From IMG/VR virus record IMGVR_UViG_3300012201_000005, positions 1 to 50,759 of that record: DNA of 50,759 nt. One strand, written 5' to 3'. The position numbers and the translations under genes are program-made. The notes beneath the pieces were generated by a model that had not been told where the DNA came from, did not search any database, and saw only the letters and a program-made list of their open reading frames with translations. Of this stretch, positions 23,288 through 30,504 are shown one piece after another (position 1 is the first letter of the stretch; each line of letters starts with the position of its first letter). Origin of the DNA: a virus.

Positions 23288-23817
23288 GTGATATCTCACC
23301 TGATTTTCGACCGAACAAAAAGGACTCGGACTTCATGCGCCAGCTATTGCCTCTAGAAGTCACTCCGGAGGCCATCAAGTTCTTCGTCCGACATTCATGG
23401 AAGTTGACCGATTACGGATACTGGTTTTTTCTATCGACGCTCTGGGTTAGCTATACCGGATGGTCAAACCTCGGGCAATGGCGCTTGCTCTTTTCATCGG
23501 ATCGTCCCAAGAGGCACACAAGCATCATGAAGCCTTCCGAGGTTCTGGCCCTGGCAAAACTCCCTCCAATAGTTACGGCCTTTCGTGCCCATCGACCTGG
23601 AGAAAAGGATTGGATTGCCTATACCATCAGCCCCGAACGTGCGGCATTCTTTGCCAAGACCAGGGGCGTGGAAGAGGTTTCCGAGTATAGAATCCCTCTG
23701 GAGGACATTCTTTGCCTATTCTTACGGCGTGGTGAATTTGAAGTCCTGGTCCTAGATCAGTCGCGCATTGAATTTGTCCGAAAGGTCAAGATCGAAATCA
23801 TCAAGGTTCCACAATGA
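23284..23817 (+). CDS. Putative ADP-ribosyltransferase-like protein
   Basis: A 177-aa protein. Residues 98-160 show an R / S-T-S / E-x-E type pattern: TAFRAHRPGEKDW (Arg101), then YTISPERAAFFAKTRG, then FLRRGEFEVLVLD (Glu151, Glu153). That order resembles ART-fold proteins found in phages. The N-terminal 90 residues are Trp/Tyr-rich and unassigned. The gene sits between helicase and methyltransferase genes with 4-base overlaps on both sides. If active, it would modify host targets or nucleic acid; no evidence of substrate. The call is from motif reading only. Confidence 0.5.
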   Translation: MSDISPDFRPNKKDSDFMRQLLPLEVTPEAIKFFVRHSWKLTDYGYWFFLSTLWVSYTGWSNLGQWRLLFSSDRPKRHTSIMKPSEVLALAKLPPIVTAFRAHRPGEKDWIAYTISPERAAFFAKTRGVEEVSEYRIPLEDILCLFLRRGEFEVLVLDQSRIEFVRKVKIEIIKVPQ

Positions 23818-24071
23818 CGAAACAAACCGAGACCAAACTGGCCTCCCTGCTCAAAGCCATCCAGTCGTGGGGACTCATGGAACTAGTCAAGGAGTCCTAC
23901 TGCTACCAGATGGTTTGCCGAATCCTAGACACAGGGAGCGACCTTCAGCCAGCCGGAGAAGACACCGAGGCCGATACCGAAGTGAGTCTGGCCATCGTGA
24001 TCGAGCCGCTTCACTGGGGGATTGACGATCCTTTGTGGAGAGAATTCACGTTGGCGTGGGGCGAGGCTTGA
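23814..24071 (+). CDS. Hypothetical protein
   Basis: An 85-aa acidic protein (ATG 23814, overlapping the previous stop). The C-terminal half (ADTEVSLAIVIEPLHWGIDD) may be a beta-rich domain. Unknown function; its stop lies one base before the dual-coding locus. Confidence 0.65.
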   Translation: MTKQTETKLASLLKAIQSWGLMELVKESYCYQMVCRILDTGSDLQPAGEDTEADTEVSLAIVIEPLHWGIDDPLWREFTLAWGEA

Positions 24072-25190
24072 ATGGCATGGCACATTTCCCAAGCATTGAT
24101 GAACCAATACGAAAAAGCGAACTCTTTGCCGGTGCCGGAGGCGGAATCCTGGGAGGTCTCCTCCTCGGGGAAGTTACGGTCTGCGCCGTCGAGTGGGACC
24201 CATATTGCGCTTCTGCACTTGCCCAAAGACAGAATGACGGCTTTCTCGATCCATTCCCTATCTGGGACGACGTTAGGACTTTTGACGGATTCTCTTGGCG
24301 AGGACGTGTTGACCTGGTTTCTGGCGGGTTCCCCTGTCAGGATATCAGCGCAGCGGGAAAAGGCGAAGGAATCACTGGAGAACGTTCTGGACTCTGGAAA
24401 GAGTTTAAGCGGATTATTGGCGAAGTACGACCCAGTAGAGTCCGTGTGGAGAACTCCCCAATGCTCACTCTTCGAGGAATCGAGGTTGTACTCGGGGACC
24501 TGGCCGCGCTGGGGTACGATGCAAAATGGGGCGTTCTCGGAGCGGATGACGCCGGGGCACCTCACATCCGCAAGAGGATCTGGATTGTGGGCAAGCCCTG
24601 CGTCAGCGGATTCGGTCGGAAGCCACGGAGGCGGACAGGGTCGGAGTCTGAGGACGGACATCCACAATTGGAAGCGGAGGCTCTGGCCGACTCCAGTCGC
24701 GGACGGGGACAGGACGACGAACTATGCCCAGGGCGGGGAGAGCCTTGGGTTCGTCGTGAGGACATGGCCAACCCCGCGAACTCACGAATCGGGAACATAT
24801 CAGCGAGATCGCGGCGAGAAGGGCAAAGAACGCCCAACGCTGGCCGGAGCGGTCAAGTTTCCGACACCGAAGGCGAGGGATTGGAAACGGGCCGGAGGCA
24901 ACGGGAATACTCCGGACCTCAGTACGTTTGTTCATGGTGGGATGCAGACCCCGCCGACCTACCCGACGCCAACCTCAGTGACGAACAGCGGCGGGAGCGC
25001 GCTGAACAAATGGGGAGGGAGTGGGGCAAGGAAGGCGATGAACGCGCTCTTGCCTTCGGAAGAGATCAATGGGGCGTTGAATCCCGAGTGGGTCGAGTGG
25101 CTCATGGGGTGGCCGCTAGGGTGGACCGACTTAAAGCCATTGGGAACGGCCAGGTTCCAGACGTGGTGGTTCTCGCGGAGAGGTATGTGA
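24072..25190 (+). CDS. WPTP-repeat protein, read in +1 frame over the methyltransferase gene
   Basis: A 372-aa open frame starting at ATG 24072, directly after the previous stop with GGGGCGAGG at 24058-24066. It is not random-looking. The N-terminus is MAWHISQALMNQYEKANSLP, followed by Ser-rich and SLFEESRLYSGTWPRWGTM segments. Four WPTP-type motifs (WPTP 24684, WPTP 24765, FPTP 24858, YPTP 24960) and WVEWLMGWPLGWTDLKPLGT at the end follow. I recall that phage hypothetical proteins with repeated WPTP and a terminal GWP-GWTDLKPL motif exist; no database was checked. It overlaps the methyltransferase by 1114 nt. No enzymatic motif recognised. Confidence 0.7.
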   Translation: MAWHISQALMNQYEKANSLPVPEAESWEVSSSGKLRSAPSSGTHIALLHLPKDRMTAFSIHSLSGTTLGLLTDSLGEDVLTWFLAGSPVRISAQREKAKESLENVLDSGKSLSGLLAKYDPVESVWRTPQCSLFEESRLYSGTWPRWGTMQNGAFSERMTPGHLTSARGSGLWASPASADSVGSHGGGQGRSLRTDIHNWKRRLWPTPVADGDRTTNYAQGGESLGFVVRTWPTPRTHESGTYQRDRGEKGKERPTLAGAVKFPTPKARDWKRAGGNGNTPDLSTFVHGGMQTPPTYPTPTSVTNSGGSALNKWGGSGARKAMNALLPSEEINGALNPEWVEWLMGWPLGWTDLKPLGTARFQTWWFSRRGM

Positions 25191-25195
25191 AATGA
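24077..25195 (+). CDS. DNA (cytosine-5) methyltransferase
   Basis: A 372-aa C5-methyltransferase starting at ATG 24077 (an upstream in-frame ATG at 24035 lies in the previous gene and is not favoured). Motif I LFAGAGGG (16-23), catalytic motif IV GGFPCQDIS with Cys87, ENS (125-127), RKRIWIVG (165-172) and a C-terminal RLKAIGNGQVP (from 351) are in order. The region from about 180 to 330 is the target-recognition part, rich in Arg, Gly and Glu, with LADS, MANP, SDTE and PDAN motifs that coincide with WPTP-type motifs in the other frame. It would methylate phage DNA against host restriction. No cognate restriction enzyme is seen. Confidence 0.93.
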   Translation: MAHFPSIDEPIRKSELFAGAGGGILGGLLLGEVTVCAVEWDPYCASALAQRQNDGFLDPFPIWDDVRTFDGFSWRGRVDLVSGGFPCQDISAAGKGEGITGERSGLWKEFKRIIGEVRPSRVRVENSPMLTLRGIEVVLGDLAALGYDAKWGVLGADDAGAPHIRKRIWIVGKPCVSGFGRKPRRRTGSESEDGHPQLEAEALADSSRGRGQDDELCPGRGEPWVRREDMANPANSRIGNISARSRREGQRTPNAGRSGQVSDTEGEGLETGRRQREYSGPQYVCSWWDADPADLPDANLSDEQRRERAEQMGREWGKEGDERALAFGRDQWGVESRVGRVAHGVAARVDRLKAIGNGQVPDVVVLAERYVK

Positions 25196-25398
25196 CCTGC
25201 GTACAATGTGGCAGACCAATCAGCAGCGCCGAGAGCATGGCAAGTGGTCTGGGCCCGCGGTGCCGCGAACATCGAACGGCGATAGACCAGCCCGAACTAT
25301 TCGGAGTTTCCGAAGAATTGGGAACGAAGCCGAAGAAAGAGGCGGAAGTGATTGACTTCGACGTTTTGACCGGGAGGAAAGGAGGTGCCGGAATCTGA
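25192..25398 (+). CDS. Small zinc-finger protein (DUF6011-like)
   Basis: A 68-aa protein, ATG 25192 overlapping the methyltransferase stop (ATGA). CVQCGRPISSAESMASGLGP then RCREH is the pattern C-x2-C ... G-x-G-P-x-C seen in DUF6011-like small zinc proteins found next to phage replication genes. A polar, Lys-rich tail follows. The function is not known. Confidence 0.75.
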   Translation: MTCVQCGRPISSAESMASGLGPRCREHRTAIDQPELFGVSEELGTKPKKEAEVIDFDVLTGRKGGAGI

Positions 25399-25442
25399 GG
25401 AGCGGGACTAGAATAGAGAACGAATCAAAGGAGATTCAAGAA

Positions 25443-25706
25443 ATGGCTACAGTACGAAAAGCATCGGGATCATTGCATCTTTCTGGATCGTGGGAAAACG
25501 GCAAGGTATTTTCCACGGCAGGGGGTGGCTATGCAATCACCTTCAAGACGGACGACGAACAGGCAATCAACTTGGTTGCCAGGTCCAGAAAACATGCTTC
25601 GGCGGAAATTGATATCGAGTTCTACGACATAGAAGATGTGCCGGACCCGAGCGATCCCGAAGACCCGAGTCAACTGACCCTGGGCGATCTGGAAGACAAG
25701 GACTAG
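25443..25706 (+). CDS. Hypothetical protein with acidic C-terminal tail
   Basis: An 87-aa protein (AAAGGAG at 25427-25433, ATG 25443). The first 60 residues are beta-rich (SGSLHLSGSWENGKVFST), and the last 25 are strongly acidic (DPSDPEDPSQLTLGDLEDKD). The tail resembles those that SSB-like or recombination proteins use to bind partners, but the fold is not recognised. Confidence 0.7.
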   Translation: MATVRKASGSLHLSGSWENGKVFSTAGGGYAITFKTDDEQAINLVARSRKHASAEIDIEFYDIEDVPDPSDPEDPSQLTLGDLEDKD

Positions 25707-25708
25707 AC

Positions 25709-26263
25709 ATGCTCCCCAACCTCGACGAACTGAACATCGCGTTTGTAGATCCTAGCTTGAGGTCGTCGGGGATCTTTATCATCCGTCATGGCAAAATAGA
25801 GACATACGCCTTGCAATGGAGCTTGAAGGAATACCCGGATCGGATGCGAGTCCTGGCGAAATACGCCATTCACTTCACGAAACTTTGCAAGGGGACGGCA
25901 TTCGACTTGCTGGTGGTCGAAAATTACATGCCGGGATCGAAGGGCGCACAAGCCCGTGTGGCAGGTGAGGTGGGAGGCATCATCCGGGCAATATTCGCGG
26001 CGCACCAGGTGCCCATCATCGAACTAGACATTCAAACATGGCAAGGTCTTTTGAAGTTTAGAATGCCAAAGCAAAGCGTTTCTGAAAAGGGAGAATACAT
26101 CAATGAATGTTTGCGAAGATATGGTGTTCGATTCCAAACGGTCGATGAAGTCGATGCCTTCCTCTTCTTCCAAGCCCTCAAGAAATGCTCTCGGGGTGAC
26201 TTCGTGAAAGGAATGGGCTCAAAGATCCGTGATCAGCTTGAAAGATTGTACATTGACCTTTGA
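25709..26263 (+). CDS. RuvC-like Holliday junction resolvase
   Basis: A 184-aa RNase H-fold protein with the RuvC order of acidic residues: Asp14 in IAFVDPSLRSSGI, Glu71 in LLVVENYMPGS, and Asp146/Asp149 in TVDEVDAFLF. RuvC-type resolvases cut four-way junctions to debranch DNA before packaging. It lies within 10 kb of the Erf/YqaJ recombination genes and just downstream of the methyltransferase. ATG 25709 follows the previous stop by two bases. Confidence 0.85.
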   Translation: MLPNLDELNIAFVDPSLRSSGIFIIRHGKIETYALQWSLKEYPDRMRVLAKYAIHFTKLCKGTAFDLLVVENYMPGSKGAQARVAGEVGGIIRAIFAAHQVPIIELDIQTWQGLLKFRMPKQSVSEKGEYINECLRRYGVRFQTVDEVDAFLFFQALKKCSRGDFVKGMGSKIRDQLERLYIDL

Positions 26264-26269
26264 AAATTC

Positions 26270-26298
26270 TGGACAATTCTATGCATCAACTGTATAAT
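26270..26298 (+). promoter_or_regulatory. Strong early promoter with CAACTGTA motif
   Basis: TGGACA (26270-26275), 17-bp spacer, perfect TATAAT (26293-26298). CAACTGTA (26287-26294) abuts the -10. It drives the micro-gene cluster. Confidence 0.85.
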
Positions 26299-26327
26299 GA
26301 GTCAAAGACCTTGAAAGGAGCGTGAAG

Positions 26328-26648
26328 ATGGACGAGATTCTGACCAACGTTATCGAGAAAGCGACAATGACTTTCAGAGGTAACATGAACCATGAACAAG
26401 AAGCCCACACCCTCGAAACATTTGTTTCCTTGAGGGTTTACGCCGCCGGCTACCGACTCGACCCCTACCCCAACGGCAAGAGTAAAGACGAACTGATCGC
26501 ACGAATTGAGGCGGTTGAGGCGGAACGGGATAAGACGAGGAACTTGCTGATGGAGGAGCATTACCGCAAGACCTCACATGGGGTCACCGCTGATGATGGT
26601 TGCCGCGTCTGTATCTTCCTCGCCGACACCTTCACGGTGAAGCCATGA
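26328..26648 (+). CDS. Hypothetical protein
   Basis: A 106-aa protein, first gene after the strong promoter at 26270; AAAGGAG (26313-26319) precedes ATG 26328. Helical, with DELIARIEAVEAERDKTRNL and a CRVC pair near the C-terminus. The C-terminal HY-x-K-T...CRVC part resembles the terminal modules of other small proteins here. Confidence 0.7.
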   Translation: MDEILTNVIEKATMTFRGNMNHEQEAHTLETFVSLRVYAAGYRLDPYPNGKSKDELIARIEAVEAERDKTRNLLMEEHYRKTSHGVTADDGCRVCIFLADTFTVKP

Positions 26649-26773
26649 GTCTTTACGGACCTGTCTACGACCAAGCGGCCAGGGAATATGAGCAAGAGCC
26701 CGAAGATGATTTCGAACCATCGGACGAGGACTTTGATGACATAGACATTGATGATGATTCCATCATGGAATGA
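26645..26773 (+). CDS. Very acidic small protein
   Basis: A 42-aa protein with more than one third Asp/Glu (DDFEPSDEDFDDIDIDDD). ATG 26645 overlaps the previous stop. Such DNA-mimic-like peptides are often host inhibitors, but nothing here proves it. Confidence 0.6.
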   Translation: MSLYGPVYDQAAREYEQEPEDDFEPSDEDFDDIDIDDDSIME

Positions 26774-26785
26774 AGGTAGTGATTC

Positions 26786-26926
26786 ATGAAAACAATCTTC
26801 TGGACAAAATGGACGGGCTGTATTGTGGCCATCGTCGTCTTTTCAATAGGATTCCTGGCATATGCACGACGAGAACATGAACGCGAGATGGGTAAACTAG
26901 AAAAAAAAGAGCATCCTCATGTCTGA
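26786..26926 (+). CDS. Small single-TM protein
   Basis: A 46-aa protein: TM helix (WTGCIVAIVVFSIGFLAYAR) and a basic/charged tail. Overlaps the next start by eight bases. Confidence 0.6.
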   Translation: MKTIFWTKWTGCIVAIVVFSIGFLAYARREHEREMGKLEKKEHPHV

Positions 26927-27068
26927 TGCCAAAGACAACGGACAAGATAATGATTGCAATTGCCATCGTTGCCAAGAGCATCGCCGCCGCCTTGAATCTC
27001 CGAACTACTATCTAACAACTCCTGATGTTTTCGCCAGGGTTAAGGAACTTCTAGAGGTAAAGAAATGA
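26919..27068 (+). CDS. Small Cys/His protein
   Basis: A 49-aa protein with C-N-C-H-R-C-x2-H near the N-terminus, potentially zinc-binding. ATG 26919 lies in the previous gene, and the stop overlaps the next start. Confidence 0.6.
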   Translation: MSDAKDNGQDNDCNCHRCQEHRRRLESPNYYLTTPDVFARVKELLEVKK

Positions 27069-27370
27069 AACGAAGCGAAGCCCTTGGAGTCGCCATTCAA
27101 GCCATCGGAGAATGGAAAAGACGACTCCAGGCCCAGGTCTATGGGGACCCAAAAAGTAAGGGGTTGCTTGATATCATTGCCGATATCAATCCTGTGATTA
27201 TTTATCTCATTGCCGAACTTGAGACTCATCCCGAGGGCTGGGAAACAACATTTGTACAAATTGATACTCGGTTGCCAGTTGATGGAATGAAAGAAGCCAT
27301 CCATCAGGCCATTTGGGATTGCACTCCCAGACTAGAGAAGAACGATATTGTCGTGAGGATGATTGAGTGA
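27065..27370 (+). CDS. Hypothetical protein
   Basis: A 101-aa helical protein (ATG 27065 overlapping the prior stop). Contains INPVIIYLIAELETHPEGWE. Unrecognised. Confidence 0.7.
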   Translation: MKRSEALGVAIQAIGEWKRRLQAQVYGDPKSKGLLDIIADINPVIIYLIAELETHPEGWETTFVQIDTRLPVDGMKEAIHQAIWDCTPRLEKNDIVVRMIE

Positions 27371-27639
27371 AGTTGTATCATATCCCAGTCGCCATATTGG
27401 TTTTTATCCTGGGCATCCTATATCAATATTCTCAAACCCACATCCTCATCTCCACTGTCTATATGCCGGTCAAGCTCGTGGACGCCGACATCGCCCATCT
27501 GATCGTGCTTGAGGAAACCGGCGGGACCTATAAGCGATATGCGATCAACACCCCTGGGATCATCGCTACGCGGCAGCTTGGAGAGATTTGGATTGTACCA
27601 TGCGATGAGAAGATGAAAGTTATTGGAGGAAAGAAATGA
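27367..27639 (+). CDS. Membrane-anchored hypothetical protein
   Basis: A 90-aa protein starting with GTG 27367 (GTGA overlap). N-terminal TM helix (IPVAILVFILGILYQY), then a beta-rich soluble domain. Unrecognised. Confidence 0.65.
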   Translation: MKLYHIPVAILVFILGILYQYSQTHILISTVYMPVKLVDADIAHLIVLEETGGTYKRYAINTPGIIATRQLGEIWIVPCDEKMKVIGGKK

Positions 27640-27851
27640 ACCGACCAACAAGCATGGGTAAATTTATTAAGAAGATAGTTTTCTATGTTTGCAAAAAACA
27701 CGGATGTGATTCAAAATATGTATTTTTATATGTTGCTGCCGACCAAAAATCTTTTTCATATCTAATCAAACAAGGATCTATAAACATAGCCACGATGGAC
27801 ATAAGTAAAATCCCTCAAGACTTTGAAGAAATCACAGAGGATATAATCTAA
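27636..27851 (+). CDS. Hypothetical protein
   Basis: A 71-aa protein, AT-rich gene. Basic N-terminus, beta-strand-rich middle (KYVFLYVAADQKSFSYLIKQ). Coupled by overlaps on both sides. Confidence 0.65.
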   Translation: MNRPTSMGKFIKKIVFYVCKKHGCDSKYVFLYVAADQKSFSYLIKQGSINIATMDISKIPQDFEEITEDII

Positions 27852-28543
27852 TGAACCAGCCAACCGACCGGGAAGTGATGATTCAGGAAATCAGGAAAAT
27901 AACGGGTAATATCATCCATACATATTCTGGAGATTATCTAGAAAGTAGGATTGCCGACCGACTTCTCTCCGCCAACTTCCACCGCACGGGATCGAGCGAA
28001 TTGACGGGGAGATTGATGGAAGTATTGGAGAAGGCTCATGAAGACCTGATTAGAAACTGGAAAAATATCGTCGTGAACCATCCTAAAGACGAATGCGATA
28101 CATGCACCTTCATCGCAGAAGCCGAGTCCGCTGAACCGGTGGACTTTGAACCCGGTGACGTTCTTTGCGAGAAAGGCCAACAGCCAGCTTGCTACCATGA
28201 AGGCGGAAGATGCCCAGCCGAGGCAGCGCCGGAACCTGTGGCGGGACGAATGATGCTTGATAATATCGAGTCTTTGATCAATAAAGCATCAAGACCAATG
28301 GATTGGAAGCCTGGGATTCGTGATATCTTTTCTGACGCGTTTACCGAGACTAGATATTTATGGAATCGGCTTCAGGATATTGAGGCCGAACTCACTATTC
28401 TCCGCTCCGCCCCCGTCTCTCAAGTTGCCACGGGGTATTCGAGGGAGCAAGTCAGAAAAATAATTGAGCATTTCTGGAAAATGGGGACGCCAGAAACAAT
28501 CGAGAAATATTTGTCCACCCTCACCCCCGAGGTGAATCCATGA
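27851..28543 (+). CDS. Hypothetical protein with repeated host-like modules
   Basis: A 230-aa protein (ATG 27851 sharing one base with the previous stop). Helical N-terminal 70 residues (LMEVLEKAHEDLIRNWKNI), a Cys-bearing middle (DECDTCTFIAEAE, CYHEGGRCP), and a helical C-terminal third. Similar small modules (H-P-x-D-x-C-x2-C) appear in neighbouring genes and resemble accessory modules of many phage micro-gene clusters. No function assigned. Confidence 0.65.
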   Translation: MNQPTDREVMIQEIRKITGNIIHTYSGDYLESRIADRLLSANFHRTGSSELTGRLMEVLEKAHEDLIRNWKNIVVNHPKDECDTCTFIAEAESAEPVDFEPGDVLCEKGQQPACYHEGGRCPAEAAPEPVAGRMMLDNIESLINKASRPMDWKPGIRDIFSDAFTETRYLWNRLQDIEAELTILRSAPVSQVATGYSREQVRKIIEHFWKMGTPETIEKYLSTLTPEVNP

Positions 28544-28749
28544 GTGAACTGAAACCCTGGAAAATAGTCCCGTGGACCGACAAGGGGGTAACCAAGTACA
28601 AAGTGGAGGACCATCAGGGATACAACTTCTCATTTGATAGCATGGACGAGGCAAAGGATTTTTGTGATGCATGCGGCTTATATCTTGAGGAGATCGTAAA
28701 ACAAGAAAAGGCACGTGTGGCAAGATTCAAAGAGGAGCTTTATTCATGA
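28540..28749 (+). CDS. Hypothetical protein
   Basis: A 69-aa protein, ATG 28540 coupled to the previous stop. Small alpha/beta: YKVEDHQGYNFSFDSMDEA then a helix. Unrecognised. Confidence 0.65.
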   Translation: MSELKPWKIVPWTDKGVTKYKVEDHQGYNFSFDSMDEAKDFCDACGLYLEEIVKQEKARVARFKEELYS

Positions 28750-29174
28750 GTGAACAGTTTAGACAATGGTTCAACGAACGTTGGAAATCGTCGGGACTCA
28801 CAAGCCCGAGACTCAAAAAAGTTGCCCTGGAGTTTTCACTTGACGCTTGGATTTCCAGGCCAGTCCAGGCCCCGTCCGCCGTGGATTTGTCAAATGTCCA
28901 GAGGTATCGAGTTCACAGCAGCAAAATATACGAGGTCAGAAACGGGAAAATAGACCATGGACAAAATCTAGCTTTTGCCAACTACGATTTCATAGCCGAG
29001 CCAGATTTGGTAAACTTATCCCCACTCCAGAGCGCAAGCGCAACCCAGGTGCCGAATGGTCTCAATAGGCCAACCTCATTGATCGATACCATGATTCGAG
29101 ATGACCGATATCCTGGATTGATTCGATACATCTACCGATTGGAAAACCTCTTGGCGCAAAAGGATGGAGCGTGA
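28746..29174 (+). CDS. Hypothetical protein
   Basis: A 142-aa protein (ATG 28746 in ATGA). The N-terminal 35 residues (FRQWFNERWKSSGLTSPRLK) and the C-terminal helix are recognisable modules; the middle is variable. It ends at 29174, which is also the first base of the next ATG. Unrecognised. Confidence 0.65.
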   Translation: MSEQFRQWFNERWKSSGLTSPRLKKVALEFSLDAWISRPVQAPSAVDLSNVQRYRVHSSKIYEVRNGKIDHGQNLAFANYDFIAEPDLVNLSPLQSASATQVPNGLNRPTSLIDTMIRDDRYPGLIRYIYRLENLLAQKDGA

Positions 29175-29332
29175 TGACTCAAGACGAACACGATGCGAAA
29201 TGTTGGCGGGCTCTCAAGAGGGCAATCATTGAAACTATACCGACTCTAAGCTCACCGGCTCAAAATCTATCTAACGACATGCAAATCCTCATGGCCCATA
29301 TAGAGGTATTTGTCGAGGCGGTGAAGCCATGA
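29174..29332 (+). CDS. Small helical protein
   Basis: A 52-aa protein starting at ATG 29174 (TGATG overlap). Helical throughout, with MTQDEHDAKCWRALKRAII. Unrecognised. Confidence 0.6.
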   Translation: MTQDEHDAKCWRALKRAIIETIPTLSSPAQNLSNDMQILMAHIEVFVEAVKP

Positions 29333-29739
29333 CCGAAGAAGTAAAGATCCTGCGGGATGGACTAAAGAAAATTGCTAATCCCGGTTCCGGACCATGGCAA
29401 CCTATGGATATCGCCCGTGAAACTCTCGCCAAGGCCGATGCTATTCAGCCAATTACCATATCCGAACCTGACCATATCGATCATTGCCGCATTGCCGCAC
29501 CTCATTGTGGAGACATTTGCACTTGTGATAAGGCTGACCTTGATAAAGGGGCGGGAGATGGGTGGTCCAGAGCCGACAATACGCAACTAGCCCCAGGTGT
29601 TCATGTGTTGGGATACAACAAGAGTCGACCGGAATGCGGCTTTACCGAGGTCTGGTTGAATGGCGCTTTTGAATGGTGTGCAAGGGGTGGATGGATCACA
29701 CTCACCCATTGGCAACGACTCCCTGAGGCCCCCAAGTGA
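29329..29739 (+). CDS. DUF551-domain protein
   Basis: A 136-aa protein. A helical N-terminus and a CRIAAPHCGDICTC segment are followed by a DUF551-like C-terminal domain (ended by GGWITLTHWQRLPEAPK), seen in many phage accessory proteins. ATG 29329 overlaps the previous stop. DUF551 has no known function. The next gene carries the same kind of domain. Confidence 0.7.
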   Translation: MTEEVKILRDGLKKIANPGSGPWQPMDIARETLAKADAIQPITISEPDHIDHCRIAAPHCGDICTCDKADLDKGAGDGWSRADNTQLAPGVHVLGYNKSRPECGFTEVWLNGAFEWCARGGWITLTHWQRLPEAPK

Positions 29740-30062
29740 TCCCTAGTGAAATCTCCAACAAGATCATCACCGAGTGGCTTGCCGAAGTAGGAGAGCAAGG
29801 AATGGAATGGGATGACATCGCAGACCTTGAAGATAGGATTGTGAAGTCAATTTCTGGTCAATGGATTCCCGTTTATGACCGTCTTCCCGAAGTGATTTTA
29901 CCAAGAAAACCTTATGCCGGATTCTGGGTCTACCGTCCAGGAAGCAACGCCAAGACAATGTGGGAAATGATGCATCCCTCATGGTGGAATCATCCTGCTG
30001 CTGATGGTGAATGCCCCATAACCGCATGGCTCGATTGGCAACCTCCCGAACCCCCGAAGTAA
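29736..30062 (+). CDS. DUF551-domain protein, second copy
   Basis: A 108-aa protein starting with GTG 29736 (GTGA overlap). QWIPVYDRLPEVILPRKPYA and ITAWLDWQPPEPPK mark a DUF551 domain. Tandem DUF551 genes suggest domain shuffling or duplication. A promoter follows. Confidence 0.7.
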   Translation: MIPSEISNKIITEWLAEVGEQGMEWDDIADLEDRIVKSISGQWIPVYDRLPEVILPRKPYAGFWVYRPGSNAKTMWEMMHPSWWNHPAADGECPITAWLDWQPPEPPK

Positions 30063-30067
30063 TCAAC

Positions 30068-30096
30068 TGTACGCCAATCGAAAAACGTGCTATAAT
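30068..30096 (+). promoter_or_regulatory. Early promoter with CAACTGTA at the -35
   Basis: TGTACG (30068-30073), 17-bp spacer, TATAAT (30091-30096), with an extended -10 TG at 30088-30089. CAACTGTA is at 30064-30071. Confidence 0.8.
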
Positions 30097-30141
30097 GGAA
30101 CGAACGAAAACGGCTGAGATAGGACCTAAAAGGACTTGAAA

Positions 30142-30504
30142 ATGAAGATTGTCAATCGCAAGGAATTTCTTGCCATGCCTTCAGGAACGATTTACCAGTC
30201 GCTTACTCCAAACATCTTTGGAGGCCTCGAGATAAAATATGAGACATGGACCAATCTTAATGGGAAGCCAATAGACTTCATCTATGCCAGCCTAACGGGA
30301 GACTTCGCGACTCCCGAGGGAATGGACTGGGATGATGTACTTTTTGATATGGAAGAGAATGGAATCTCGGTCCCCGTCAGCTTTGAAGAGACCTCAAGGG
30401 ATGGTAGCTTCAAAGATGATGCTAAATATTTTGTCTGGGATGCTCAGGACATAAAAGGATTGATCGCCAAGCTAACGGAATATCTGCCCGAGGGATCGAA
30501 ATGA
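30142..30504 (+). CDS. Hypothetical protein
   Basis: A 120-aa acidic alpha/beta protein, AAAGGA (30128-30133) before ATG 30142. Contains FLAMPSGTIYQSLTPNIFGG, a pattern I associate with small phage proteins of unknown role, and a C-terminal helix. First gene after the promoter at 30068. Confidence 0.7.
   Translation: MKIVNRKEFLAMPSGTIYQSLTPNIFGGLEIKYETWTNLNGKPIDFIYASLTGDFATPEGMDWDDVLFDMEENGISVPVSFEETSRDGSFKDDAKYFVWDAQDIKGLIAKLTEYLPEGSK

Noticed and set aside
24011-24667. 218-aa minus-strand frame over the methyltransferase
   Set aside because: A third open frame at a locus with strong constraint in two + frames is most simply a by-product; no motif.
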